Shown: positions 1 through 11,408, counted from the stretch's first letter. The stretch: DNA of 56,870 nucleotides from Chitinophagaceae bacterium (GCA_025363355.1 JANYEB010000116.1:1-56870); one strand, 5' to 3'. A program made the numbers and translations. Notes: generated by a model from the sequence alone, not told the origin.

Positions 1-73
1 AATACAGTTGACGAACCATTACTCCAACTCCAACTTAATGAAGATGTGTAATTCGTGCCTACAATACCACCAA
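1..73. repeat. 73-bp exact direct repeat with 13919-13991
   Basis: Bases 1-73 are identical to 13919-13991 and diverge directly afterwards. Both lie in the same reading phase of the two adhesins and encode the join of a jelly-roll-like module (LSWSWSNGSSTV). The window starting inside a long exact repeat suggests an assembly break or a recombination point. Confidence 0.9.
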
Positions 74-3000
74 GTCTCATGTTAGGACGTTGAGAAAGTG
101 TCGTGAATGTAGTTAATGCACAAACTCCAGCAGCATCTTGGTTCGTGTATAACGTTGAAGCGTAAGTTGTAGTAGTTTGATTACAAACAGCATTTGTTGT
201 AAACGCACTATTTTGATTACATATTTCTATTACAATGTTCGAAGAACCATCCCAATAGAAAGGAGTTGCAAAGTTGATAGTGTTATTTGAATAGCCTAAT
301 AAACCTGATGGAGTATATGAAGCACTGCTATAAACTGTTGTTAATCCAGTTTGATATGCTGTTAAGGCAGATGCTGAAGTACTACCAACAGATAAATAGA
401 AACTTAATAAAGGATTTGTATGACCAGTAGTAATATCAAATGCAACTGAAGTTAAATTACCTTGTGCTAAACCCGATGCTGTAAGTTCACTTGCTTTGAT
501 TAAGAATTGATGCTTATCACCCCAATAATATTGTGCAAATGGTGATGGGTAACCAGTTGTTGTATTTACAACTGTTCCTGTACCAATAGTAGCAGTTCCA
601 ACAACATTAGGGAAACTAGCAGCAGTTAATGCTACAGATCCACCAGAACAAACAGTTGCTGGACTTGCAGTAGCTGTTGTAATTTGTGGATTACTATAAA
701 CTGTTAAACTAGCTGTTGCAAAGTTTGAACAACCACCACCAGTATTAGAACCAGTTAAAGTAATTATTTCAGCACTTGTTGTTGCACTAGTACGCTTGTA
801 GTAAATAGTAGTAACACTAGATGTTCCATTATAAGCCACGGTTGCAGCAGCATCTGTATAAAGGTTAGTTGCTGGTGACCATACATAAGAATTATAATTA
901 CCTGAAGTAGATGTTAAGCTTAATGCTACGACTCTATTAACACAAGAGCTTTGAACTCCAGAGTTAGAGAAAGTTATTGCAGGAGCAGCGGTAACGACTA
1001 CACTAATTGAAGTTCTAGGTCCTTCGCAAGTTCCAGATATTGCCGAAACGTATAATGTATTTGTAGCACCTGCTGTATAACCTGTGTAAGCATAACTACC
1101 AGTTGTAGTTGTCGCTACAGCTACCCCACCAGTTGCAACTGTGTACCATTTGAATGAAGCTCCAGTAATATTTGAACTAGCAACATAAACTGGCAAACCA
1201 CATTGTGAGCTAACTGTTGATGATATAGGTGCAGTTGGTGCAGGGTTTATTGTTATAGACGCTGCTGCTAAACTACTGAAACATCCTGTTGAAGCATTCG
1301 TTGCTGTTGCAGTATACGTTTTAGTTATTGGAGCTGTTGTATTGTTTGTTGGCGTAATTGCAGATACTGCAAAATTACCAACTGTACTCACGCCATCGCT
1401 CCAATTCCAAGTCCAACTTCCGGTAAATGTAGTAGAACCCACTACACTAGCACCAGTTAAAGTAACTGTTGAACCAGTACAAGCACCAGATGGTGATGCT
1501 ACAGCACTTGATACAACTGGATTAGGATTAACTGTAAACTTGCTAGAAGCAGTACTTACACACAAGCTACCTGAAGATTGAGAAGCATATAAAGTAATGG
1601 TATCTGAACCAGAAGTACTTCTCTTATAGTAAACTGTTGTTGGATTTCCAGTACCAGTGTATGCAACTGTTGCAGCAGCATCAGTGTATAAATTAGTAGT
1701 TGGTCCCCAAACGTAAGTGTCAAAACTAGATATTGTAGATGTTACACTTAAAGATTGAATAACACCAGCACAAATTGTATTTGTTGATGAAGATAATGTT
1801 AATGTTGGAGGTGTAGTTACGGTAACGTCTACTTTAGTTCTATTGCTTTCGCAAGTATTACCATCAGTTACAGTTACCCAAACACTGTTAACACCAACAA
1901 CATAAGTTGTTTTATAATATGTAGCACTTGCACCTGATTGTAATAAATTACCACCAGTAGCAGCATCATAGAATTTGTAAATTGGAGAACCAACACTAGA
2001 AGCAACAACATATACAGGCGTACCACACTGATTAGCAACAGTACCTGTTGAAGTAGGTGCAGTTGGCAAAGGATTAACAGTAACTGTTATAGGTGACGAT
2101 GTCACTGAACAACTTCCGTTATTGGTTGTACGTAAGTAATATGTTTGTGTAACTGGTGATGATGTGTTATTAATTGCTCCATTGTAAGCATAAGGGTTTG
2201 CAGAACTTAAATCAGCAACACCATTAGTCCAAGTATAAGTATTAGCTTGATCTATTGTTACCACAAAATCTTCTGTTGAACCAGAACCAAATGAAGTACA
2301 AGCGTCCACACTACCATTTGTATTACCAGTTGCTCTAGAACGTATTCTCATACCTGTTGCTCCAATGCTTGCATTAGCAGGAACAGTAATTGTCGTAGAA
2401 CCAGTGGTTGCACTAGTATAAGGTTGAACCCATTCTGTAGCTTCATAAACACCATTTCTGTTAAAGTCAATCCAAACTGAAACGATAGCAGCAGCATTAA
2501 CAGTTACACTCACTTGATAAGTAGCACCTGGAGTTAACAATGTAGTTGCACTACCTGTTGGAGCATTGTAGTGATAATAAGGACTAGCTGTTGGACCAGC
2601 TATTGTCGTATTTAATGTATTTAAGATAACATTAGTAACCAATGAACCACCACTATTAGTTGTAGCACAATATCCCGATGGAACTGAAGAACCAGCACCT
2701 CCACCTAAGCCACTAGCACTAGTGTTTGTTGTGAATGTTACTGTACTTCCACTACATACTGTAGCAGGGCTAGCAGTAATTGTAGTTGGCATTGCAGGAT
2801 AATTACTAATATTAAATGCTGCATAAGTTAAGTTAACACAACCAGTGCTGTTTGAAGCATTCAGGTAAATAGTATCTGCAATTGTTGTTATTGAACTACG
2901 CTTATAATAAACAGTAGTTGGGTTACCAGTACCATTATAAGCTACAGTTGCAGCAGCATCTGTATACAAATTTGTAATTGGCGACCAAGTATAAGTATCG

Positions 3001-6000
3001 TAGTTGCTAGCTGTAGAAGAAATATTTAAAGTTTCTATTCTATTAATACAACTATTTACAACACCAGTTTGACTTACAGTTAAAGCAGGTGGGGTAGTCA
3101 CATTTACAATTACCATTGCTCTTGGACCTGCACAACCATTGCTAGATGCTGCAACCCAAAGTGTATCATTAGCATTTGGCGTGTAACCAACGTAAGTGTA
3201 AGTACCAGTCGTTGTTGTTGCAATAGCAGTTCCACCAGTAGCAACTGTATACCAATTAAAGGATGCACCAGTAATATTACTTGTTACATTGTAGGTTGGA
3301 GTGCCACATTGTGGAGATACAGTTGAAGTTGAATTTGGTGTAGCTGGTGTTGGATTAACCGTAACAATAGCAGCAGACGAACTAGTTGAACAGAAAGGTG
3401 CTGATGGTTGTGTGGCAGTAACGGTATATGTAATTCCTACTGGTGCAGTAGTGTTGTTAACTGGATTAACATTTCCAGCAACCACAGATAATACATTTGA
3501 AGTACCGTTGCTCCAACTCCAATTTAAACCACTAGGGTTTACCAATACAATTTGATATTCTTCATATTCACCCCAAGTAAATGTTTGGGTAGGGCTAGTT
3601 ATTAATCCTTCATTAACAGCAACTCTCATTCTGCACAAACCAGGGTTGATACCAACAGGAACGGTGAAAGTACCAGTTTCTGTGTGTTGACCACTTGTTG
3701 TAGCAGATGCAGTATAAGCTAATTCTGTAGATGGATCAAAGGTTCCATCTCTATTGTAATCAATCCAAATAGCTGTTGCACTAGCAAAAGTTGAAGTAGG
3801 TGTAGTTAAAAGCGTTTTTGTTTCGAAACTATATGTTGTACCTTCTGATAACACATAAGGTCCAAATGCTGTGAAATCAGAATAACTACCTAATGTTCCA
3901 GTAGCAGTTCCAATAGTTCCTACCATACTAGTGATAGGTGTTGAGTTGTTTAAAATAGTATCAGAACCATTCCAAATTTTAATTCCACCAAAATCCTCAT
4001 CAGTTGTTGGTGTTCCAACAGCAGGTGGTGCAGTATAAGTTGGTGCAGCACTACTAGCAGCAGAAGGGTTATAACCATTACCACTTAGTGCAACAGTAGA
4101 ACCACTACATACATTTGATGGAGTAGCTTTTGATACACTAATTACAGGTGCAACAGCCACAGCAAATACTTTAATAGCTTTGTTTCCACAAGTAATTCCA
4201 CTATTAGTGTAACTAGCATTTAAGGTAATAGTATCAGCACTAGATGCAGTAGTACGTTTGTAATATAGAGAACTTGGATTACCCGTGCCATTATAAGCAA
4301 CTGTTGCAGCAGCATCAGTGTATAAATTAGTAGCAGGTATCCAGTTTAAAGTTGTATAAGTTCCTGCTCCAGCAGTTACTGTTATTTGATTAATTGAATT
4401 AGCACAAACACTAGAACTAGCAGAAGTTATGCTAAGAGCAGCAGGTGTACTAACAACAACATCACATTGTGTTCTACCACCCTCACAACCAGAAGCAGGA
4501 TCTATTAAACTAACCCAAAGTGAGTTTGTGGTTCCAGCAGTAAATCCTGTGAAAGTATATGAAGCAGTTGTTGATGATTGTAACGCAGTACCACCTGTAG
4601 CAACACTATACCATTTGTATATAGCACCAGTTACAGCACTAGTTGCAGTATATGTAGGAGTACCACATTGAGATGCTACAGAAGTATTTGTAGGAGCAAC
4701 TGGTGGTGCAGCTACAGTAATAGCAGTTGCATTTAAAGTTGTATAACAACCTGTTGCAGAATCTGTTGCTTTAACTGTGTAAACTACACTAGTTGAAGTA
4801 GAACCAACATTATATGAAGTTGCAGTAGTTGAATATCCTGTTGCAACTGTTCCAGCTTGTCCAGTTGCAGACCAAGTAAATCCTAAACCACTAGCACTAA
4901 CTAACAAGATAGAATATTCTTCATATTCACCCCAACTGAATGTTTGTGTTGGGCTTGTAATAGTTCCTTCATCAACAGCAACTCGCATTCTGCACAAACC
5001 AGCATTTACGCCAGCAGGCACAACGAATGAACCAGTTTCTGTGTGTGTACCACTTGTAGTTCCAGCAGCAGTATAAGCTTTTTCGGTAACTGGATCAAAT
5101 GTTCCATCTCTATTGTAGTCAATCCAAATAGCCATCATATTACCAAAAGCGGTAGTTTGTTGAGTAGAGCTTACAGCAAAATTATAGGTTTGACCAGCAA
5201 CTAACTGGTAAGGACCAAAGGCAGTAAAATTTGAATAACTACCTACAGTTCCTGTAGCTGTACCAATAGTGCCTACCAATGAACCCCAAGGTGTGATATT
5301 TTTTAAGATAGTATCTACACCATTCCAAATTTTGATTCCAGTAAAATCCTCATCTGTAGTAGGATTAGATACTGCTGGTGGTGCGGTATAAGTTGGTGCA
5401 GTTCCTCCAGATATTTGTTTATAACCATTAGATGTTAAAGTAACAGTTGCATTAGGGCAAATTGCTGTAGGAGATGCAACAGCAGTTGCTACCACAGGAT
5501 TACTACCAACTTTAAATACTTTAACAGAAGATGCGTTACAAGGACCATTAACAGCAGTTAAGGTAATAGCCTCGGTAGTAACAATTGAGCTACGTTTGTA
5601 GTAAACAGTAGTTGGATTACCAGTACCATTGTAAGCTACAGTTGCAGCAGCATCAATATATAAATTTGTTGTTGGAGACCATACATAGCTATTAAAGCTT
5701 GTAGCTCCAGTTGTTACGCTTAATGTTTCAATTCTACCTACACAAGTTTGAATTGTATCTAATTGACTAACCACCAATGTTGGAGGATTAGTAACAGCTA
5801 CATCAATTTGTGTTCTACCACTTTCGCAACCAACAGGTCCAGTTAAACTAACAAACAACGTATTTGTTGTTCCAGCAGTATATCCAGTATAAACATAAGA
5901 ACTAGAACCTAAAGTGCTATCTACTGTTGTTGCTAAAGGTGTAGCTCCATTAGAAGTTGTGAACCATTTGTAAGTAACTTTTCCGGATAAGCCAGATGAA

Positions 6001-9000
6001 GTTACATTATAAGTTGGTGTTCCACACTGAGAGGCAGTTGTTGTGCTAGTTGGTGCAACTGGTGGTGCATAAACGGTTACAGCACTTGCAGCTAAACTAC
6101 CAGAACAAGTAGTTGTTGGGTTTGTAGCAGTAAGTGTGTAAACTACAGATGCATTAGCAGCACCCGGTGTTGGGTTAGAAGCTACAACTGAAGTAGTGTT
6201 AGCAGTAGATAAACTTCCTGCACCTGCACTCCAAGACCAAGTATAGTTTACGCCATCAGTAATCACCATTGTGTACTCTTCATACTCACCCCAACTAAAA
6301 CTCTGTGTTGGGCTTGTAATTGTTCCTTCATTAATAGCAACTCTCATTCTACAAACACCTGGCGATGCTGTTAAAGGAACAGTGAATGAACCAGTTTCTG
6401 TATGAGGACCAGATATTGTTGTTGTAGAAACAGAAACTTTTTCTGTAGTTTGATCAAATACACCATCTCTGTTGTAATCAATCCAAATAGACATCATATT
6501 ACTGAAGCTTCCACCTTGTGTAATACCAGTAGTTGAAAAATTATACGTTTGACCAGGGATCAATACATAAGGGCCAAAGGCTGTAAAGTTTGAATAGCTA
6601 CCAGCAGTACCTGTAGCTGTACCAATGGTACCAACTAAAGACCCACCAGCAGTTGTATTATTTAAAATTGTAGTTGCACCTTTTGTAATTGTTATATTTC
6701 CAAAATCCTCATCTGTTGTTGGATTTGAAACCGCAGGAGGTGCTGTATATGAAGGCGATGTTGTTGGGTAAACATTACCATTTAAAGCAACTGAACTTCC
6801 ACTACATAATGCAGCAGGTGTTGCAGTAGCAAAAGAAACAGTAGGATTAGCACTTACAGCAAATGTAACAGCAGCACCATTACTACAAAGTGTAGTACTA
6901 TTTGTAGCACTTGCAGTAATTGTTTCACTTGTTACACTTGTTGAGCGTTTATAGTAAACTGTTGTTGCATTACCACCAGTGTATGGCGTAGTTGCAGCAG
7001 CATTCGTATATAAATTTGTTGTAGGTGACCAAGTATAAGAATCATAAGAAGCCAAAGTAGACGTTACACTAAGTGTTTCAATTCTATTTTGACAACTGTT
7101 AACTGTACCTGTTTTAGAAATAGTGAATGCATCAGGTGTACTAGCAAAAACATCAACAGATGCTGTTCTATCACTCACACAACCGCTTGTTGTATCTGTT
7201 AAGCTTACATATAAAGTGTTAAAAGCATCTGGTGTATAACCTAAATAGCTAAATGTACCTGATTGGCTTGTTCCTGCTAAAGTACCACCAGTAGCAGCAG
7301 TCCAATAGCTATATTTAGGTACGCCAAAAGTAGTTCCTGTAAATACATAAACAGGAGTACCACATTGTGATTGTTGTGTAGCATCGCCATTTGGTGCAGT
7401 TGGTAAAGAATTAATTTTAACAACTGGTGTAGATGCAGTTATTGGACAAGTACTAGCTGTGAAATTAGCTGTATAAGTATTGTTAAATGGAGAAGATCCT
7501 GTTGGTGTATTAGTAGGATTGATAGTTAATGGAGACCCACTACCAATAACATTGGTATTTTGATCTTTCCAAACTAAACTACTATAAGTTCCAATGCTAT
7601 TACCTTTAAATTGAATAGCAGGTCTGCTTGTAGATGAATTAACAGATGGATTGCTTGTCCAGAAGTTAGGGTTACTTGTTCCTGTTGAATTATAAGCATA
7701 CAACATTCTAGTTGCTGGTGCTGTGTAATACCAACTCGTTGGTGAGTTTGTACCAAATCCATTAGTACCAGTATATTTAATATCTACAAGTACAGAAGAA
7801 ACACCATCCCAAGTAAATGGTGTGGTGAAATTATGCGTATTCCAACCTGTAGTTAATATAGACAGTGAAGGAATAGTTGACATAACACTTCTTAAACCTG
7901 TAGTTGTGAAAGTACTTAAAGATGTTGTTGTTGAAGGCAAACTACCCATAGACAAAGTCCATCCTGTTCCATTTGCACTACCAGTTGCATTTACATTGAA
8001 AGCAACTGCTGTGATATCTCCTGCATATATACCCATTGCATTCAACTCACTTGCAGTGTATAAATACTGGTTCCACATTTGCAAATAATAATTTGTATAT
8101 GGATTAAACCCATAAGTAGTTGTGCTAGAAGTAAGGCTACCTATTTGCACCGTTTTTGGTACATTTAGTTGGGCACTTAGTGTTAAACTAGACGCACTAC
8201 AAACACTAGTTGCAGATGCACTAGCTGCTGCAGTTGTGTAGTACAATGGAGCATCTGTATAAGAATTTCCACTGTAAGACGTTGCAAGTGGTACGCTATT
8301 CCAAGCAGCAACACTCCAAGTTACAGTTGTGTAAACTGGGTTGGCAACAGGTATAGTGTATGTGTAATTACTACCTCCAGCACTTGTCATAAATGCTGTA
8401 ACATTTCCAGCACCAACATTGTAAGTAATTTTTACACTATCAATAGTTCCACTAGGCGTAGTAACACTAACAGTAATATCACGAGCTACTGCAGCACACT
8501 GTGCAAGGCTGCCATCTGTTGTGGTGCCAGTAACATAGTTACTAACAACACTAACTGCAGGAGCTGGTGTTAAACCAGAAAACTCCCAAGCACCCACATC
8601 AGGTGCACCACCACGAGTAGCCCCAGAAAAATCTTTATTATAATTATTTAAAGTACTAGGTAATCCGCTAGCACCACTTTCTACACGTGTAGTTATACCA
8701 TTAACAGGTTGCAAATAATTAGAACTACTTGTTGTTAAACTTTGAAAGAAACTTCCAGCAGTTGCGTAACTAAAGCTACCATCTGTAAAAGAGAAAGATT
8801 CTCTTGTGCTACCCACAGCTGTAAAATAGTCAGAGAAATTTACATAGCTATTAGTAGTATCGTGCATTATAATTTTATTACCACCAGAGCCAGCGTAGAA
8901 AAAGTTATTATTACTTGTGCTAGCAAAGTTTGTTAAACTACTACCACCTCTTCTAAATGCAACAACTTGTGTTAAGCCTGCACCACCTGGTGTAGATAAA

Positions 9001-11315
9001 TTAACAATGATATTATTTCTTAAATCTAGTTTAGCAGTAGTTGCAGTAGTGCTTGCTAAATGATAAATACCAGCAACACCAAATGAACCAAAACCATTTA
9101 AACTGCTTGCATTAAGATAAACAGTATTATTATAAACGTTATAAGAGGTAGTGGCAGTTGAAGAAGTAATAGATATACCTCTGATAGCTTCTTTAGAAGC
9201 TGTTGAATCTGCTGTTAATCCACCAATAATATTGTTATAAAAATTAACAGTAGTACCACCAGAGAATAAAGCACCGTTAACAACAGCTGCACTATTATAT
9301 GCAACACCAGTTGTTTGACCAAGGCTCACTTTTCTAGGTACAGTTAAATCAGTAATTTTGTTTTGATAAATATTGATAGTTGTTCCACTGCTAACTACCA
9401 AACCAGAAGCTACAGGTGCTGTAGTTCCAGTTGCAATAATATTTTTAATAGTATTACCAAAGATATTGGCAAGTGTTGGACCCGCAACATAAATACCAGT
9501 AGGTGCACCACTCACGTTTGTGCTGGTAACACCATTAATTGTATTGTTAGATACATCAACAGTTCCACTTGTTAAATAAATCCCATAAGTAGTGATACCA
9601 CCATTCGTTAAATTACTTATACTATTATTATTAACAACAGTATAAGTTGCTGAACTACTCATATAAACACCATAAATAGTGCCGTTACCAACCATTGTAA
9701 TATTATTCAAATTATTGTTGGCAACACTATCCGATGTTCCACTTGATACTTTATAAAGACCATAGAAAGTTCCTGGCCCACCATTTGAAAAATTAGTAAT
9801 AGTGTTATTATTAATAATTCTACCACCACTTGGAGGTGTGCCAGAACAATACATACCATAGAATGTTCCTGAACCAGTACCTAAAGACTTAACTCTATTA
9901 TAAGTGTTATTAGAGATACTTGAAAACCCAACAAAGTTATAAATACCATAAACACTACCAGTATGAGTGCTAGGGAAGTTAATAGAATCTAATATGTTTC
10001 CAGTAAAAACACCCTGTGTACCACTACTCATATAATATAAATAAGTAGTACCACTAGTTCTTAGATTAAAATTAAGGTTATACATGTAGTTATTAGTCCA
10101 GTTTACTGTTGTACCACCACCACAATACATACCATAGAATGTACCAGAAGTTGAACCTACGCCAGTTAGATTTCTAACAGTATCTTGATTAAATGTAATA
10201 GTGTTAGAACCTGAACTAGAAACGTTGTAAATACCATAGAAAGAACCAGTTCCAGTTCCACTATATGTAATATCAGATATAGTATTTTTACTTACTGTAG
10301 AAGCAGAACCAGCAGCAGCCATACCAAAATATATAGAGTAATATGTCAAGGCTACTGTACCATTATAAGTTGTTACACCAGTTCTTGTTTTACTTGCATA
10401 ACCAACAGTATTACCTGTAACAGTAAACCCACCAGAATTATTTGCTGTATTATTAACATAAATACCATAAGAAGCAGTTGTTCCTGTTTGTGTTTTTGTA
10501 GCTGTTTGATATACTCTATTGTTTGTAACAGTCCAAGCATCGTTACCTGTTGCTACATAAATGGCAGAGAAAGCTCCACCTGGCAAAAAGCAGTCGAATA
10601 TATTGTTGTTAGTAACAGTATTACCGCTATTTTGTATTGTTTGGTTTGTTGTGCTACCAAATGACGATATACCATTTGATACAGTTGTACCACTTGTAGT
10701 GATATCACAGTTAGAAATAGTGTTACCATCATTACCAGTAGTTGTACCCGTTGCAAAAATAATAGCACCACTTAAAGTTGCAAATGATGTTGCAGTTGCA
10801 CGAGCTTTAATGGTTGCATTGGTAATAGTATTATTATTTGCATCATTAATAAACCAAATAGCAGATGTGTTTGCCGTTGCTGCAGTTGAAGCATTATCAA
10901 TGGTTAAAGAGTTAGTACCATCGTTTAAGCCATTGATAGTAACATTATCTGCACCATTTAATTTAATCAATGAACCACCAGCTACAGTACCTGTAACAGA
11001 TGCTGCACCACTTGGGGTAATTGTTAAACTGGTCCAAGTTCCAGTACTTTGGTTTAAAACCGCACTCGCTGTTTCAGCAGTAGTACCAGAAATGGTAATA
11101 CTAATAGTGTTACCAGCTTGGCTAGATAAGTTGATGTTATCAAAAGCAGCTTTCAATGTGGTATAAGGGCTACCAGCATTTGTTGCTACATCTGCACCAG
11201 TTACTACTACTGATTGTGCATTAGCTTTTTGCAAGCTAATTACAGAAAATGCCATAGCCATTAAAAACGCCATAGCAAACTTTCCTACCCTTAGGGTGGA
11301 GTACATTTTGTTCAT
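1..11315 (-). CDS. Giant secreted adhesin A (beta-helix plus repeated Ig-like/GEVED modules), 3' end outside window
   Basis: The minus frame from ATG at 11313-11315 reads open to the window edge, about 3,771 codons, so the C-terminus is missing. A signal peptide (MNKMYSTLRVGKFAMAF..., cleavage near NAQS) is followed to about residue 900 by beta-helix-like repeats rich in NNTI/ITGNT strings. This part closes with a DVGAWEFSG motif, then an Ig-like domain. The rest is scaffold units carrying QCGTP, RIETLSV, WSPTTNLYTDAAATVAYNG and YYKRSS. Inserts between units are four GEVED-like domains (WIDYNRDG...WGEYEEY; about 6270-6750, 4910-5390, 3550-4030, 2230-2700) and two copies of the module dominant in adhesin B (about 8160-7575 and 615-1). 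A T9SS sorting domain at the missing end is expected by analogy with adhesin B but not seen. Likely an extracellular adhesin; the ligand cannot be told. Confidence 0.92.
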   Translation of the reverse strand, partial: MNKMYSTLRVGKFAMAFLMAMAFSVISLQKANAQSVVVTGADVATNAGSPYTTLKAAFDNINLSSQAGNTISITISGTTAETASAVLNQSTGTWTSLTITPSGAASVTGTVAGGSLIKLNGADNVTINGLNDGTNSLTIDNASTAATANTSAIWFINDANNNTITNATIKARATATSFATLSGAIIFATGTTTGNDGNTISNCDITTSGTTVSNGISSFGSTTNQTIQNSGNTVTNNNIFDCFLPGGAFSAIYVATGNDAWTVTNNRVYQTATKTQTGTTASYGIYVNNTANNSGGFTVTGNTVGYASKTRTGVTTYNGTVALTYYSIYFGMAAAGSASTVSKNTISDITYSGTGTGSFYGIYNVSSSGSNTITFNQDTVRNLTGVGSTSGTFYGMYCGGGTTVNWTNNYMYNLNFNLRTSGTTYLYYMSSGTQGVFTGNILDSINFPSTHTGSVYGIYNFVGFSSISNNTYNRVKSLGTGSGTFYGMYCSGTPPSGGRIINNNTITNFSNGGPGTFYGLYKVSSGTSDSVANNNLNNITMVGNGTIYGVYMSSSATYTVVNNNSISNLTNGGITTYGIYLTSGTVDVSNNTINGVTSTNVSGAPTGIYVAGPTLANIFGNTIKNIIATGTTAPVASGLVVSSGTTINIYQNKITDLTVPRKVSLGQTTGVAYNSAAVVNGALFSGGTTVNFYNNIIGGLTADSTASKEAIRGISITSSTATTSYNVYNNTVYLNASSLNGFGSFGVAGIYHLASTTATTAKLDLRNNIIVNLSTPGGAGLTQVVAFRRGGSSLTNFASTSNNNFFYAGSGGNKIIMHDTTNSYVNFSDYFTAVGSTRESFSFTDGSFSYATAGSFFQSLTTSSSNYLQPVNGITTRVESGASGLPSTLNNYNKDFSGATRGGAPDVGAWEFSGLTPAPAVSVVSNYVTGTTTDGSLAQCAAVARDITVSVTTPSGTIDSVKITYNVGAGNVTAFMTSAGGSNYTYTIPVANPVYTTVTWSVAAWNSVPLATSYSGNSYTDAPLYYTTAAASASATSVCSASSLTLSAQLNVPKTVQIGSLTSSTTTYGFNPYTNYYLQMWNQYLYTASELNAMGIYAGDITAVAFNVNATGSANGTGWTLSMGSLPSTTTSLSTFTTTGLRSVMSTIPSLSILTTGWNTHNFTTPFTWDGVSSVLVDIKYTGTNGFGTNSPTSWYYTAPATRMLYAYNSTGTSNPNFWTSNPSVNSSTSRPAIQFKGNSIGTYSSLVWKDQNTNVIGSGSPLTINPTNTPTGSSPFNNTYTANFTASTCPITASTPVVKINSLPTAPNGDATQQSQCGTPVYVFTGTTFGVPKYSYWTAATGGTLAGTSQSGTFSYLGYTPDAFNTLYVSLTDTTSGCVSDRTASVDVFASTPDAFTISKTGTVNSCQNRIETLSVTSTLASYDSYTWSPTTNLYTNAAATTPYTGGNATTVYYKRSTSVTSETITASATNSTTLCSNGAAVTFAVSANPTVSFATATPAALCSGSSVALNGNVYPTTSPSYTAPPAVSNPTTDEDFGNITITKGATTILNNTTAGGSLVGTIGTATGTAGSYSNFTAFGPYVLIPGQTYNFSTTGITQGGSFSNMMSIWIDYNRDGVFDQTTEKVSVSTTTISGPHTETGSFTVPLTASPGVCRMRVAINEGTITSPTQSFSWGEYEEYTMVITDGVNYTWSWSAGAGSLSTANTTSVVASNPTPGAANASVVYTLTATNPTTTCSGSLAASAVTVYAPPVAPTSTTTASQCGTPTYNVTSSGLSGKVTYKWFTTSNGATPLATTVDSTLGSSSYVYTGYTAGTTNTLFVSLTGPVGCESGRTQIDVAVTNPPTLVVSQLDTIQTCVGRIETLSVTTGATSFNSYVWSPTTNLYIDAAATVAYNGTGNPTTVYYKRSSIVTTEAITLTAVNGPCNASSVKVFKVGSNPVVATAVASPTAICPNATVTLTSNGYKQISGGTAPTYTAPPAVSNPTTDEDFTGIKIWNGVDTILKNITPWGSLVGTIGTATGTVGSYSNFTAFGPYQLVAGQTYNFAVSSTQQTTAFGNMMAIWIDYNRDGTFDPVTEKAYTAAGTTSGTHTETGSFVVPAGVNAGLCRMRVAVDEGTITSPTQTFSWGEYEEYSILLVSASGLGFTWSATGQAGTVATGYSTTATSYNVGSTSTSVVYTVKATDSATGCYTTLNATAITVAAPPVAPTNTSVASQCGTPTYTATSAVTGAIYKWYSVATGGTALQSSTTASYTFTGFTAGTTNSLWVSLIDPASGCEGGRTQCDVVVSTPAALSITSASSSVCANSINQITVTAGAGTYTTLNWIPATNLYTDAAATVAYNGTGNPSSLYYKRTTASSADTITLNASYTNSGITCGNKAIKVFAVAVAPVISVSKATPSNVCSGSTVALSGNGYNPSAASSAAPTYTAPPAVGTPTTDEDFGGIKIWNGSDTILNNSTPITSMVGTIGTATGTLGSYSDFTAFGPYVLSEGTTYSFETKTLLTTPTSTFASATAIWIDYNRDGTFDPSTELAYTASATTSGQHTETGTFTVPVGINPGLCRMRVAVNEGLITSPTQTFTWGEYEEYQIVLVNPSGLNWSWSNGTSNVLSVVAGNVNPVNNTTAPVGITYTVTATQPSAPFCSTSSSAAIVTVNPTPATPNSTSTVSPQCGTPTYNVTSNITGASFNWYTVATGGTAIATTTTGTYTYVGYTPNANDTLWVAASSNGCAGPRAMVIVNVTTPPALTVSQTGVVNSCINRIETLNISSTASNYDTYTWSPITNLYTDAAATVAYNGTGNPTTVYYKRSSITTIADTIYLNASNSTGCVNLTYAAFNISNYPAMPTTITASPATVCSGSTVTFTTNTSASGLGGGAGSSVPSGYCATTNSGGSLVTNVILNTLNTTIAGPTASPYYHYNAPTGSATTLLTPGATYQVSVTVNAAAIVSVWIDFNRNGVYEATEWVQPYTSATTGSTTITVPANASIGATGMRIRSRATGNTNGSVDACTSFGSGSTEDFVVTIDQANTYTWTNGVADLSSANPYAYNGAINNTSSPVTQTYYLRTTNNGSCSVTSSPITVTVNPLPTAPTSTGTVANQCGTPVYVVASSVGSPIYKFYDAATGGNLLQSGASATYYKTTYVVGVNSVWVTVTDGNTCESNRTKVDVTVTTPPTLTLSSSTNTICAGVIQSLSVTSTISSFDTYVWGPTTNLYTDAAATVAYTGTGNPTTVYYKRSTSGSDTITLYASQSSGSLCVSTASSKFTVNPNPVVSSAVASPSGACTGSTVTLTGASVVGSTTFTGSWTWNWSDGVSTVGNFAVSAITPTNNTTAPITKTYTATATNASTGCFSSLAAASITINPAPTAPISSTVSSQCGLPVYVASSNITGASFKWYTVATGGVAVATTTTGSYAYTGYTAGATNTLYVSAISGTCEGPRTSISVVVTAAPAITFSNSGVQSSCVNRVVALSLTSTSGNYNSYVWSPATNLYTDAAATVAYNGTSSVTTIYYKRTSATTSAEIITLTGSNTGGGCSNFATASLTVYSNPQITTATASPATVCSGGSVALTAASFPNVVGTATIGTGTVVNTTTGYPSPFAQYYWGDKHQFLIKASELTASGLAQGNLTSVAFDITTGHTNPLLSFYLSVGSTSASALTAYQTGLTTVYSSASYTPSGLLGYSNNTINFATPFYWDGSSNIVIEICNQNSAFTTNAVCNQTTTTYASTLYTNQDAAGVCALTTFTTLSQRPNMRLGGIVGTNYTSSLSWSWSNGSSTV
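794..7015 (-). repeat. Six-copy scaffold repeat within adhesin A
   Basis: The conserved DNA segment encoding NLYTDAAATVAYNGTGN followed by YYKRSS occurs near 794-868, 1624-1692, 2898-2970, 4256-4330, 5590-5668 and 6948-7015. The last four intervals are about 1.3 kb, which is scaffold plus a GEVED insert. The first interval is about 0.83 kb and has no such insert. Confidence 0.85.
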
Positions 11316-11400
11316 ACCTGTTTGTTTTTTATTATTAAAATTGATTTCACTAATTAAGGTACCAAGCATAGGGGTTTGCTTAGTTATTGAGGGAGAATTA

Positions 11401-11408
11401 CAAAAATA
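11401..11408 (-). promoter_or_regulatory. Possible -7 element upstream of adhesin A
   Basis: Minus-strand TATTTTTG fits the Bacteroidota -7 consensus TAnnTTTG, 85 nt before the adhesin A start. No clear -33 TTG lies at the usual spacing, so this is weak. Confidence 0.25.

Noticed and set aside
10561-11166. 201-codon plus-strand open frame opposite adhesin A
   Set aside because: Antisense shadow of the repetitive Ser/Thr/Asn/Val-rich adhesin; the translation is low-complexity and has no start context or homology I recognise. The same holds for the other plus-strand frames within 1-25017.
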